64,000 bases of DNA from contig JAPKHC010000002.1 of the NCBI GenBank assembly GCA_026647215.1, positions 62,001 to 126,000 of the forward strand, written 5' to 3'. Positions 9,244-19,046 of this stretch are shown one piece after another. Every line of letters begins with the position of its first letter. Positions within the stretch are counted from its first letter, which is position 1. Both the position numbers and the translations under genes were made by a program. Below the pieces are notes generated by a model. That model ran no database searches and was not told where the DNA came from. It was given only the letters and a program-made list of their open reading frames with translations. This DNA is from F1-120-MAGs118 sp013360535. GTDB taxonomy: Bacteria; Planctomycetota; UBA1135; GCA-002686595.

Positions 9244-11310
9244 CTATTTCCAGTCGCTCTCGATCTCGCCGAAGAGCTTGTTCTTCTTCTCGACGAGCTG
9301 GAGCTCGACCGCCTCGCCCTTCTTGGTCGGGTAGGCCGTGTCGACGGGCCGCCACGTGTCGGCCTCGGTGTACTTGAAGGTGCCGTCTTCCTTGCGCTCG
9401 AGCAGGTCGAGCACGATGTGCATCTTCTCGGGCTTGCTGCCCTTCTTCGTGCCGGCCTTGCGCACGCTGACCTCGGGCCGCGGTGCGCAGTTCCACATGC
9501 GCTCGTAACGTTCGCGCCCGATCCCGAGCACGGCCACGCTCTTGCCCTTGACCGTCACGCTTTCCTCGGCGCTCTCGACGGCGAACTCGAACTTGAACGG
9601 CCCGCCGAGCTGCACGACCGTCTCCTGCCCGGCCTTGACCATCCAGCGCTTGGTGTCGTTGCCCGGCAGGATCAGGCACTTGGCGGTCTGCGCCTTCTTG
9701 CCTTGTCGCAGCTCGCCCGCGAACAGCTCGTAGGTGCCCACGGGCAGCGTCACCGGCTTCTTCGCCGGGTCGACGATGTCGAAGAAGCAACCTTCGAGCT
9801 TGTCGGTGCCCTTGAGCACGAGCCACGTCGGCGCCGGCCCCTTGAACTCGAGCTTGACCGTGCCGGTCTCGAGCGTGAGCGGCGTCGCCGTGATCTCGAC
9901 GCCCCCCTTCTGGGGCTCGAGCTGGTACCAAGCACCGCCGATCTCCGCGTACTTGCTCCACGGCCGCGCGCGCTTGGACGTGCCGACGACCATGCAGTCG
10001 AACTCGGGCTGGAACATGCCGTCGGCGAGGCCGCCGTAGCTGTAGCTCTTCGGCACGCCGCCGTAGAGCCCGTCCATGTTGTCGTCGAGGATGCGCAGGG
10101 CCGTGCCGTTGACGTCCGTGACCACGCTGCCCGCGTTGATCACGTAGAAGCGCATCTGGATGTCGTCGGGCTGCAGGTTGGTCTGCAGGCCCTGGAACAC
10201 GTCCTGCTGGATGCCGGTCTTGAAGCCGAAGGCGAACTTGCGCTTCTCCGCGCCCTCGCCGATGTCGAATTCGACCGTCGCGTAGTTGCCCGTCAGCGGG
10301 ATGGTCTTGTCGGGATTGCCGTCGTGGTCGAGGTCGAGCGCGACTTTCGCGGCGTCAGGCCGCAGCACGAGCGGACTCTTCTCGAGCGACTGGAACTTGC
10401 CCGTGCTGCCCTTGCCGCCGAGCGGCACGACGGGCCACACCGCGTACAGGTCGTCGGCGTAGTAGTTGGGGCGCTGGAAGTCCTCGATGCCCTTGAGCAC
10501 CTCGAAGCTCGTCTTCACGGTGACCGCCGCCGCGGTGTTGGCCGTCGGCTGCGTCGGCGCCGCGGGAGCGCTCGGGTCGGGCGGCGCCTCGGGACCGTAA
10601 CCCTCGCGCACGAGCGACTCGTGACGCGCCTTGCACTGCAGGTAGAACGAGTAGGTCAGCTGCACCTGATCGAAGTACTCGACGGCCTTGCCGTAGTACT
10701 CGCAGGTCTTCTTCAGGTCGGCCTCTTCCTTCGTGCGGTACGTGATGTCGTGGCAGATCGCCACGGCGCTCGCGACGCGCGCGGCCGACAGGTAGTCGCC
10801 GATGCGCACGAAGTTCTCGCAGATCACCTGCAGCTCGCCCGAGCACAGCTCGAACGTCGGCCCGTCCTTCGGCCCGTTGTAGTTCGCTTCCACCTTCTGC
10901 ATCGACTTGCGGAACTGGTCGAGCAGCGAGAAGCGCTCCTTGCGCCGCGGCGGATCGCCCGCGAGGCCGGAGTTGTAGGTGTAGACCTTGTTGACGAAGT
11001 CGGTCTTGTAGACGTCCTTCCAGCACTTGGTCAGCATCTCGAACTCCTTCTCGATCTCCTCGCTGTTCGCCGAGGCCATCATCGTGGCGAGTTCGTCGAC
11101 GTGGTTGACCGCCTCCTCCTGGTACTGGCGCAGGAGCTTGGACACCTCGTCGTAGTTCTTGATCGTGACGGCCGCCTTCAGCTTCTGGCGGAACTCGGCG
11201 CCGCGGTTCTGCGCCGCGGGCACCGGCTCGGCGAAGGCGCGGGCGGCGACGACCGGAGCGAGGAGCGGCGCGAGGCCGAGGGAGCAGACGAGGAGCGTCG
11301 TGGACTTCAT
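9244..11310 (-). CDS. Secreted protein of unknown function (688 aa)
   Basis: I do not recognise the family. The N-terminus is a signal peptide: a lysine, a hydrophobic run of Leu, Val and Ala, and a likely cut near AFA-EPVPAA. Residues 35-250 are probably helical and charged, with regularly spaced Tyr and Cys (segments like CSGELQVICENFVRIGDYLSAA and KKTCEYYGKAVEYFDQVQL), resembling TPR-like packing. A Pro/Ala/Thr-rich linker near 250-275 separates this from a beta-rich C-terminal part. That part contains a calcium-loop-like ALDLDHDGNPDKTIPL segment and several repeats of a lipocalin- or Ig-like strand pattern. It is probably exported to the periplasm. A -35/-10 pair lies about 110 nt upstream. 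Confidence 0.75.
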   Translation of the reverse strand: MKSTTLLVCSLGLAPLLAPVVAARAFAEPVPAAQNRGAEFRQKLKAAVTIKNYDEVSKLLRQYQEEAVNHVDELATMMASANSEEIEKEFEMLTKCWKDVYKTDFVNKVYTYNSGLAGDPPRRKERFSLLDQFRKSMQKVEANYNGPKDGPTFELCSGELQVICENFVRIGDYLSAARVASAVAICHDITYRTKEEADLKKTCEYYGKAVEYFDQVQLTYSFYLQCKARHESLVREGYGPEAPPDPSAPAAPTQPTANTAAAVTVKTSFEVLKGIEDFQRPNYYADDLYAVWPVVPLGGKGSTGKFQSLEKSPLVLRPDAAKVALDLDHDGNPDKTIPLTGNYATVEFDIGEGAEKRKFAFGFKTGIQQDVFQGLQTNLQPDDIQMRFYVINAGSVVTDVNGTALRILDDNMDGLYGGVPKSYSYGGLADGMFQPEFDCMVVGTSKRARPWSKYAEIGGAWYQLEPQKGGVEITATPLTLETGTVKLEFKGPAPTWLVLKGTDKLEGCFFDIVDPAKKPVTLPVGTYELFAGELRQGKKAQTAKCLILPGNDTKRWMVKAGQETVVQLGGPFKFEFAVESAEESVTVKGKSVAVLGIGRERYERMWNCAPRPEVSVRKAGTKKGSKPEKMHIVLDLLERKEDGTFKYTEADTWRPVDTAYPTKKGEAVELQLVEKKNKLFGEIESDWK

Positions 11311-11417
11311 GGGTGGGGTCCAGCCGTGCTAGCGCAGGGGGCGAAGGGACGCTACGCGGGCCGCCGCAGCCTTTTCCGAAGGCCAACCTTGGGGGCCACA
11401 GGGACCGGAGCGCGAGG

Positions 11418-11447
11418 AGCATAGCCCAGCGCCCGCCGGGCTCACAA
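11418..11447 (-). promoter_or_regulatory. Probable -35/-10 promoter of the 688-aa secreted protein gene
   Basis: On the minus strand, TTGTGA (11447-11442) and TATGCT (11423-11418) are separated by exactly 18 nt, about 108 nt before the ATG at 11310. The -35 overlaps the stop codon of the upstream rhomboid gene. The same TATNNT type of -10 is seen before fumC, sucC and ppk1, which supports it. This is pattern reading only. Confidence 0.4.
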
Positions 11448-12266
11448 TCGCTCGCCCCGCCGGGCGCTCATGCGCTTGAGGAACTCGCGTTCCCGGCCCG
11501 AAAGGCTGCCGATCCCCTCGCGGTGGATGCGCGCGAGCAGCTCGTCGAGCCGCTGCTCGTCGTTCTGCTGGTCCTCGACCTGCTTGACGGCCTTGCGCGC
11601 CGCCCAGGCCTCGAACGGGTCGAACCAGATCGCCCCGCTCTTGGCGAGCACGAACCCGAGCGCGGCGCCGCCGAGGTGCACGAGGTAGGCCGTGCCCACA
11701 CCCCCGCGGATCAAGCCGAACAGGTCGAGACCGACGAAGATCACCGCCGCGAGCCATATGGGCATGGGCACGAACAGCAGCACGATCGGCCGGGACGGAT
11801 AGAGCGTCGCCACGATGATCAGCAGCATCAGGATCGCGCCTGAAGCCCCGACCACCATCGTGTTCGCTCCCATGGCGAGCGAGAGCGCGAGCTGCAGGAT
11901 GCCCGGCACGACGATGCCGAGCGCGTAGAGCAAGAGAAAGCGACGCTTCCCGACGAGCGATTCCACCGTCGTCCCGAAGAAGAAGAGCCCCATCAGGTTG
12001 AACAAGAGGTGGAACGGCGAGTCCGGATCGTGCAGGAACCCGAACGTGAAGAGCTGCCACACCGGGAAGAGCGGTGCCCACTCGCGCCACGTCGGCACGT
12101 CGAGCGCGAGCACGTCGAAGACCGTGCGAAGCAATGGCACGGCGTCCACCAAGAACAGAAACGGCAGCGCGATCAGCGTGTTGGCGATCAGCAGCGCCTT
12201 GACCACGGGCGTCAGGCGGAAGGCCCCGCTCGGTCCCCTCGAATACCCGTCGTCGTAGGTCGCCAT
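11442..12266 (-). CDS. Rhomboid-family intramembrane serine protease with C-terminal DUF6576-like tail
   Basis: Intramembrane protease of 274 residues. Six hydrophobic segments are visible between about 20 and 208. The catalytic serine is in the GASGA motif (Ser142) and the partner histidine in the last helix (His197, in YLVHLGGAALGF). The HLLFN motif (His86, Asn90) provides the oxyanion-type residues, so the protease looks active. Residues 215-274 form a soluble charged tail with 'LDELLARIHREGIGSLSGRERE', the short conserved tail (DUF6576-like) seen on many bacterial rhomboids. It lies 17 nt after folD on the same strand. The substrate is unknown. The ATG at 12266 is the only sensible start. 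Confidence 0.88.
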   Translation of the reverse strand: MATYDDGYSRGPSGAFRLTPVVKALLIANTLIALPFLFLVDAVPLLRTVFDVLALDVPTWREWAPLFPVWQLFTFGFLHDPDSPFHLLFNLMGLFFFGTTVESLVGKRRFLLLYALGIVVPGILQLALSLAMGANTMVVGASGAILMLLIIVATLYPSRPIVLLFVPMPIWLAAVIFVGLDLFGLIRGGVGTAYLVHLGGAALGFVLAKSGAIWFDPFEAWAARKAVKQVEDQQNDEQRLDELLARIHREGIGSLSGREREFLKRMSARRGERL

Positions 12267-12283
12267 CGCCGCGGGTCCGCTCG

Positions 12284-13168
12284 CTAGCGCCCGTAGGCGA
12301 ACTCAGGGTGCCCCGTCAGGCGCGCAGCGGCCGAGAGCGTGTTGGCGAGCAGCATGGCGATCGTCATCGGCCCCACGCCGCCGGGCACTGGAGTGAGCGC
12401 GCCCGCCACGGAGGCGGCGGACTCGAAATCGACGTCGCCGACGAGCTTCCCATCGGCCTTGCGGTTGATGCCGACGTCGAGCACGACCGCTCCCGGCTGG
12501 ATCCAGTCGGCCTTGACCATCTCCGGCCGCCCGACCGCCGCCACGAGCACATCCGCCTGCCGGCACACGGCGCCGAGGTCGCGCGTCTTGCTGTGGCACA
12601 CCGTCACCGTCGCGTCGCGCGCGAGTGCGAGCATCGCGAACGGCTTGCCGACCAACATCGAGCGCCCGATCACGACGACGCGCTTGCCCGCGAGCGAAAG
12701 CCCGAGCTGGTCGCACAGCTCGATGCAGCCCGCCGGCGTGCACGGCACGTGCCCCTGCTGCCCCGTCACCAGCGCGGCGACGTTCTGCGGATGCAGCCCG
12801 TCGACATCCTTCGCCGGATCGAGCGCGCGCACGATCGCGTCGCTGTCGAGTCCCTTCGGCAACGGCAACTGCACCAGAATCCCGTGCACGTTCGCGTCGC
12901 GGTTGAGCTCCCCCACGACGGCGAGCAACTCCGCCTGCGTCGTCGTCGCGGGCAGGCGCACCGTGCGCACCGCGAAGCCCGTCTCCTGCGCGGCCTTGTC
13001 CTTGTTGCGCACGTACACGTGGCTCGCCGGATCGTCGCCGACGAGCACCACCGCGAGGCCGGGCGTCACGCCGAGGCGCTTGAGCTCGTCGCAACGCTCG
13101 CGCACGCGCGCGCGCACGAGCTGGGCCGAGGCCTTGCCATCGATCACCTTGGCACGGGATGCGGTCAT
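12284..13168 (-). CDS. folD: Methylenetetrahydrofolate dehydrogenase/cyclohydrolase FolD
   Basis: Bifunctional cytosolic enzyme interconverting 5,10-methylene- and 10-formyl-tetrahydrofolate with NADP. From the ATG at 13168 it has 294 residues, normal for FolD. The substrate-binding motif YVRNKDKAA contains the catalytic lysine (Lys56). The Rossmann segment VVVIGRSMLVGKP and the C-terminal signature PGGVGPMTIAMLL are present. The frame remains open much further upstream, but that sequence antisenses the next gene and has no family match. A TATGTT -10-like box lies about 80 nt upstream. It is probably co-transcribed with the rhomboid gene 17 nt downstream. Confidence 0.96.
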   Translation of the reverse strand: MTASRAKVIDGKASAQLVRARVRERCDELKRLGVTPGLAVVLVGDDPASHVYVRNKDKAAQETGFAVRTVRLPATTTQAELLAVVGELNRDANVHGILVQLPLPKGLDSDAIVRALDPAKDVDGLHPQNVAALVTGQQGHVPCTPAGCIELCDQLGLSLAGKRVVVIGRSMLVGKPFAMLALARDATVTVCHSKTRDLGAVCRQADVLVAAVGRPEMVKADWIQPGAVVLDVGINRKADGKLVGDVDFESAASVAGALTPVPGGVGPMTIAMLLANTLSAAARLTGHPEFAYGR

Positions 13169-13281
13169 CGGATTCACGTTCGTCGCTCGACCGAATTCGG
13201 TCGCGAGAGGGCCAGCGCCGGCCTCGTTGCCGACGCTCGAACGCAACATAGCGAGCGGATGCGCCGCACGCGCGCGTGGCT

Positions 13282-14268
13282 TCACCAGCTTCGTTCGAGC
13301 ACGAACCCGGCGATGTTCTCGAGCGACGTGCGCGCCGGGCTCTCCGGCAGCTCGCGCACGCTCGCGATCGCCGAAGTGATCAGGCTCTCGGCGCGCCGGC
13401 GTGCGTATTCGACGCCCGCGTCGAGCTTGCACACACGGCGCAGCTCGCCGACACGATCGACGAGCCCCGGCCGCGTGTAGGCGTCGCGGATCGCGGCCTT
13501 CTCGGCCTCGCTCGCGCGCGCGTACACCCACAACACGGGCAGCGTCACCTTGCCGTCCTCGACGTCGGTGCCGACCGACTTGCCGATCTCGGCCTGCGTC
13601 GCCGTCAGGTCGAGGCAGTCGTCGATGATCTGGAACGCGAGCCCGAGATCCCACCCGAACTGGCGCATGCGCGAACCCATCTCGTCGCGCCCGCCGGGAT
13701 AGCGTGCGCCGAGCTCGCAGGCCGCGGCGTACAGCGTGGCGGTCTTGGCGCCCGCGACCCACTCGTAACGCTCCTGCTTCGCGTCGAAGTCGTAGCGGCC
13801 CGCGGCCTGCTCGATCTCGCCGACGCAGATGCGGCGCGTCGCCTCGGCCAGCACGCGGCTGCACAGGCGCGACGACAGGTCGGTCGAGACCGCGAAGGCG
13901 CGCGCGTACAGGAAGTCGCCGAGCAGCACGGCCGTCTGGTTGTCCCAGCGGTGGTTGACGCAGGCCACGCGGCGGCGGACCTCGGCGCCGTCGAGCACGT
14001 CGTCGTGCACGAGCGTCGCGAGGTGGATCATCTCGACCACGGCGGCGATCGAGGCGTGCTCGTCGGTCGTGTTCGAGGTCGCTTCGCCCGAGAGCAGCAC
14101 GAGCGCGGCACGCAGCTGCTTGCCCTGGAAGCGGCCGACGTGCTCGACCATCTCGCGGACGGCGGGCGACTCCTCGCGCAGCTCGTGCGCGATGGTCTCC
14201 CGCATGCGCTTGAGCCCGTCGGCGACGGGGGCGATCAGGGTGGCGAGCTCGGAGGGCTTGGGGCTCAT
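13282..14268 (-). CDS. Polyprenyl diphosphate synthase (trans-isoprenyl transferase)
   Basis: Builds a linear isoprenoid diphosphate, most likely the octaprenyl/heptaprenyl side chain of a respiratory quinone (IspB/HepT-type). It has 328 residues. The first aspartate-rich motif DDVLD is at 89-93, after MIHLATLVH; the small residues just before it are typical of long-chain enzymes. The second motif DDCLD is at 216-220, and the Lys before it (GAKTATLY) is present. The usual GKRLRP near the N-terminus reads GKQLRA, an uncommon change at a diphosphate-contacting position. It overlaps the MobA-like gene by 4 nt (ATGA). Product chain length cannot be decided from sequence. Confidence 0.9.
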   Translation of the reverse strand: MSPKPSELATLIAPVADGLKRMRETIAHELREESPAVREMVEHVGRFQGKQLRAALVLLSGEATSNTTDEHASIAAVVEMIHLATLVHDDVLDGAEVRRRVACVNHRWDNQTAVLLGDFLYARAFAVSTDLSSRLCSRVLAEATRRICVGEIEQAAGRYDFDAKQERYEWVAGAKTATLYAAACELGARYPGGRDEMGSRMRQFGWDLGLAFQIIDDCLDLTATQAEIGKSVGTDVEDGKVTLPVLWVYARASEAEKAAIRDAYTRPGLVDRVGELRRVCKLDAGVEYARRRAESLITSAIASVRELPESPARTSLENIAGFVLERSW

Positions 14269-14927
14269 GGGCGGAACAGTTTGTCGTCCAGACGGCCGGA
14301 ACGTTCCAGCGCTCGAAAATCTTCGGGGGTGTTCAGGTTGAGGGCCGCGGCCTGCGCGGCGGGCCCCAGATGCTCGGCAGCGACCGATCCGACTGCGAGA
14401 CCCGCGTGGAAGGCCACCATGCGGCGTTCCCCACGCTCCAGCGCCGCGCGCACGGCCCGGCGGCAGGGTTCGCGGCGGTAGGCGGCGAGCAGCGGCTGGG
14501 TGCCGCGCTCGAGCTCGAGCAGGCAGGCGTCGAGCCGATGGTGCTCCGCCGTCGCCAGCAAGCCCTCCAGCACGTCGGCACGCGCGAGCGGCAAGTCACA
14601 GGCCAGCGCGACCACCCACGGCGACCGCGCAGCCTCGAGGCCCGCCAGAAGGCCCGCCAGCGGCCCGGCAGCGCCGTCGCCGTCGCGGAACTCGTCCAGC
14701 ACGCACTCGAGCCCCAGCTCGGGATAACGCGGCTCGACACCACAGGCCAGAAGGACGCGCTCGGCGACCGCGCGGGCCGCCTCCAGCGGGCGCTCGATCA
14801 GCCAGCGGCCGTCGAGCTCCAGCTTCGCCTTGTCCGTGCCCATGCGCCGGCTCGCGCCCCCGCACAGCACCACGGCCGTCACCTCCGAGCGGCGCGGCGC
14901 GCCGTCGTGGGAAGGCTCGTACCGCAC
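14265..14927 (-). CDS. mobA: MobA-like molybdenum cofactor guanylyltransferase
   Basis: Nucleotidyltransferase that attaches GMP to molybdopterin to make the guanine-dinucleotide cofactor. Its 220 residues begin at a GTG. The diagnostic N-terminal loop LCGGASRRMGTDK (21-33) binds GTP, ACDLP provides the metal-binding Asp, and the C-terminus has the MobA signature AALNLNTPEDF. Its end overlaps the polyprenyl synthase start by 4 nt; tatA starts upstream on the same strand with its stop 7 nt away. TatA next to a molybdoenzyme cofactor gene makes sense because many molybdoenzymes are Tat substrates. A MobA-like xanthine-dehydrogenase maturation protein (MocA-type) is less likely given the NLNTPED motif. 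Confidence 0.85.
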   Translation of the reverse strand: MRYEPSHDGAPRRSEVTAVVLCGGASRRMGTDKAKLELDGRWLIERPLEAARAVAERVLLACGVEPRYPELGLECVLDEFRDGDGAAGPLAGLLAGLEAARSPWVVALACDLPLARADVLEGLLATAEHHRLDACLLELERGTQPLLAAYRREPCRRAVRAALERGERRMVAFHAGLAVGSVAAEHLGPAAQAAALNLNTPEDFRALERSGRLDDKLFRP

Positions 14928-14934
14928 GACGCGG

Positions 14935-15153
14935 CTAGTGCTGGCCGTTGGAGTGCGAGTCCGACTTCGGCGCTTCGGCCGGAGCCTTCTTCGCGTCCTC
15001 GGAGCCCTCGCGCATGCCCTTCTTGAAGGCCTGCACGCTCGAGCCCATCGAGTGGGCGAGCTCCGGGAGTTTGCGCGCGCCGAACAGCAGCACGACGATC
15101 AGGAGGATGACGAGCAGCTCGGTGCCGCCCAGATTGCCGAGGAAGGCCAACAT
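14935..15153 (-). CDS. tatA: Sec-independent protein translocase subunit TatA/E
   Basis: Small inner-membrane protein that forms the pore of the twin-arginine translocon for folded proteins. It has 72 residues: a short periplasmic N-terminus, a single membrane helix (about 8-25, ELLVILLIVVLLFGARKLPEL with the conserved FG hinge), then an amphipathic helix (MGSSVQAFKKGMREG) and a charged disordered tail rich in Lys, Pro, Ser and His. No tatB or tatC is next to it. It lies 7 nt upstream of mobA on the same strand. The FGARKLPEL motif separates TatA/E from TatB. Confidence 0.93.
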   Translation of the reverse strand: MLAFLGNLGGTELLVILLIVVLLFGARKLPELAHSMGSSVQAFKKGMREGSEDAKKAPAEAPKSDSHSNGQH

Positions 15154-15301
15154 GGAGGTTCTCTTGGGACTGGAAGGGCCGGTCGGGTGTCAGCCGGTGG
15201 CCCGGCGCCTCCAGCGAGGTGCGGGAGACGCTGGGATTCTAATGCCGCTCCGGCGCGTGATCCCACCCACGCTCTTCAAAAGTTGACGCTTGTCCGGCTC
15301 C

Positions 15302-16051
15302 TTACGCACCCGGGCGTAGTCCGCCGCGCTGGCATCGCGACGAGAGCCGCCGGGTGGTGCGAGGGTCGAGCGGAGGCAGGTCCGAGCGCTTCCCGGCCAA
15401 GGTCCCCTCCGCCTTGCGCCCCACCCGCGGCCCCTTGCCAACCTCGAGGCCGGCCGCAGCGAGGGCGAGGCGCACCTTGAACGAGGCCGAGTAGGTCGAG
15501 AGCACGGCGTGTGGGGCCATGCGCGCGGCGATTTCGGCCACGAACTCGGGCGCCCAGAGCTCGCCCTCGACCCCCGGCGAGAACGGATCGAGGAACACGG
15601 CGTCAAACGGCGGCAGTCGGGGCGTTCGAAGGAGGTGCTCACGCGCGTCGCCGAGCTCGAGCCGCAACCAGCCCGTGCTCCCGGGGCTCTGCAGCTCCCG
15701 AGCGAGCGCGTCGTGCGCGCGCGCGATCCACGGCGCGACTTCCGCAGGCCAGTCGCGCAGCTCGAAGGCGGCGCGCAGCACCGTGGGATCGAGCTCGAAG
15801 CTCGCCGCCTCGAGCCGCGCAGGCGTGCCGTCGAGCGCCGCGAGCGCACAGGCGAGGTTGAGCCCGAGGCCCGTGCCGATGTCGAGCAGCCGCACGACGT
15901 CGCGCTCGCGGGCGAGCTCCGCCAGACGGCACGGCCCGGCGTAACGCTCGCGCGCCTGCTGCCACGCGCCGGCGAGCGAGTGGCAGGCCTCGCCGTGGCC
16001 GGAGTGCACCAGCGTCCACGAGCCGTCGTCGGTGCGGAACGGCGTCCACAT
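15302..16051 (-). CDS. mnmD: MnmD-like tRNA U34 5-aminomethyl methyltransferase
   Basis: SAM-dependent methyltransferase that completes the 5-methylaminomethyl group on the wobble uridine of tRNA. From the ATG at 16051 it has 249 residues. The N-terminus SWTLVHSGHGEACHS matches the family's 'dGS.TL.s...gE.YHS' pattern. The SAM loop is LLDIGTGLGLN (near 55-65). The family signature follows: FLDPFSPGVEGELWAPEF, then VLSTYSASFKVR and a GRKAEGTLA region. There is no MnmC-type oxidoreductase domain, so this is the stand-alone MnmD form. Homologues MnmA and MnmG are encoded further along the window. The frame is open upstream to 16633, but that overlaps the divergent methyltransferase. Confidence 0.85.
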   Translation of the reverse strand: MWTPFRTDDGSWTLVHSGHGEACHSLAGAWQQARERYAGPCRLAELARERDVVRLLDIGTGLGLNLACALAALDGTPARLEAASFELDPTVLRAAFELRDWPAEVAPWIARAHDALARELQSPGSTGWLRLELGDAREHLLRTPRLPPFDAVFLDPFSPGVEGELWAPEFVAEIAARMAPHAVLSTYSASFKVRLALAAAGLEVGKGPRVGRKAEGTLAGKRSDLPPLDPRTTRRLSSRCQRGGLRPGA

Positions 16052-16072
16052 GCGCGCTACGATGCCACGCGC

Positions 16073-16738
16073 GTGGACGAGCACAAGCTGGCGCCCGAAG
16101 AGCGCGCGAAACTGTCGCTGTACCGCGACCAGCTCGTCGCGGCGAGTTACGACCAGCGCTGGCGCGGCGAGCGTGGCCGCGCGCGCGACCAGCGCAAGCA
16201 GCGTGCGATCGCGACGGCGCTCGCGCTCTTGGGACCGGCGAAGACGATCCTCGACGTGCCCTGCGGCACCGGGAGATTCACGGGCTTTCTCGCGAAGGCG
16301 GGGCTCGAGTACACCGGCGGAGATGCGTCTCTCGCCATGCTCACGGAGGCGCGGCGCAAGCACGAGGGCGCGCGTTTCGCCGTCGTCGACCTCGCGCGGC
16401 TCCCCTACCCTGACCGCTCGTTCGACGTCGCGCTGTGCATTCGCCTGATGCACCTCGTGCGCGACCGCGAGCTGCGTGCGAGCTTCCTGCGTGAGCTGGC
16501 GCGGGTGTCCAAGGTCGGCGTGATCGTCGATTTCCGGCAGGACAAGGCGCTGAAAGTGTGGCTCGGGAGAGCGCGAGCGAAGTTGGGCTTGCGGGCGAAG
16601 CCCCCGGGCGCGCTGGCGCTGGAGAAGATCCACGCAGAGCTGGAGGCCGCGGGGTTGGAGGTGATCGCCTCAATTCCGGTGAGGAAGATTCCTTACCTGA
16701 GCGACAAGGTCGTGATCGTGGCGAAGCCGCGCGCCTGA
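16073..16738 (+). CDS. Class I SAM-dependent methyltransferase, substrate unknown
   Basis: A 221-residue Rossmann methyltransferase of the Methyltransf_11 type. The SAM loop ILDVPCGTGRFT sits at 59-70, followed by the acidic post-motif GGDAS and the 'LPYPDRSFDVALCIRLMHLV' motif IV region. The GTG at 16073 is the best start because no ATG is in frame before the fold begins. The divergent MnmD start is only 21 bp away, so the two share a minimal promoter region. A short TACGAT -10-like box is 9 nt before the GTG, which hints at a nearly leaderless transcript. The RDQLVAASYDQRWRGERG N-terminus suggests a small-molecule or lipid substrate but does not identify it. Confidence 0.75.
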   Translation: MDEHKLAPEERAKLSLYRDQLVAASYDQRWRGERGRARDQRKQRAIATALALLGPAKTILDVPCGTGRFTGFLAKAGLEYTGGDASLAMLTEARRKHEGARFAVVDLARLPYPDRSFDVALCIRLMHLVRDRELRASFLRELARVSKVGVIVDFRQDKALKVWLGRARAKLGLRAKPPGALALEKIHAELEAAGLEVIASIPVRKIPYLSDKVVIVAKPRA

Positions 16739-16793
16739 GGGAGCGAAGCGAGCGCGAACAGGTCGCGAGTACGGAGCCAGAGCAGTTGTCTCC

Positions 16794-16846
16794 GCAAACA
16801 GCAACCGGCGTCGTCGGCAGGGCCGACGACGCCGGTTGCTGTTTGC
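16794..16846. terminator. Perfect 25-bp hairpin between convergent genes
   Basis: A perfect inverted repeat: 16794-16818 pairs base for base with 16822-16846 around a 3-nt loop. It lies 55 nt after the plus-strand methyltransferase and 12 nt beyond the end of sucD, i.e. between two converging genes. On the plus strand the stem is followed by AGAAAAAA; on the minus strand the U-run precedes the stem. Neither side therefore has the textbook stem-then-U order. It is very likely a bidirectional transcription barrier or 3' end stabiliser. The perfect long stem is striking. Confidence 0.6.
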
Positions 16847-16858
16847 AGAAAAAACGGC

Positions 16859-17761
<903 letters not shown>

Positions 17762-17780
17762 GGTGGTGCTCCTTGGGGCT

Positions 17781-18947
<1,167 letters not shown>

Positions 18948-19046
18948 GGGGACCCTTCGAGTTGGATTGAGGGGCCAAGGAGCATAGTGTCCGCCCGCGT
19001 GCCGCACCATCGGGCGCTGCGCACGCCGGCGTGACGTGGTTTCGGC

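Noticed and set aside
8001..9377. A 458-residue plus-strand frame opposite serS
   Set aside because: It is antisense to a complete seryl-tRNA synthetase and has no recognisable domain.
12284..13864. A 526-residue FolD with a long N-terminal extension
   Set aside because: The extension overlaps the polyprenyl synthase gene on the same strand in a different frame; ATG 13168 gives the normal 294-residue enzyme.
15153..15302. A possible tRNA gene between tatA and the MnmD-like gene
   Set aside because: A GGGATTCTAATGCC stretch looked T-loop-like, but no acceptor, D or anticodon stems form around it.
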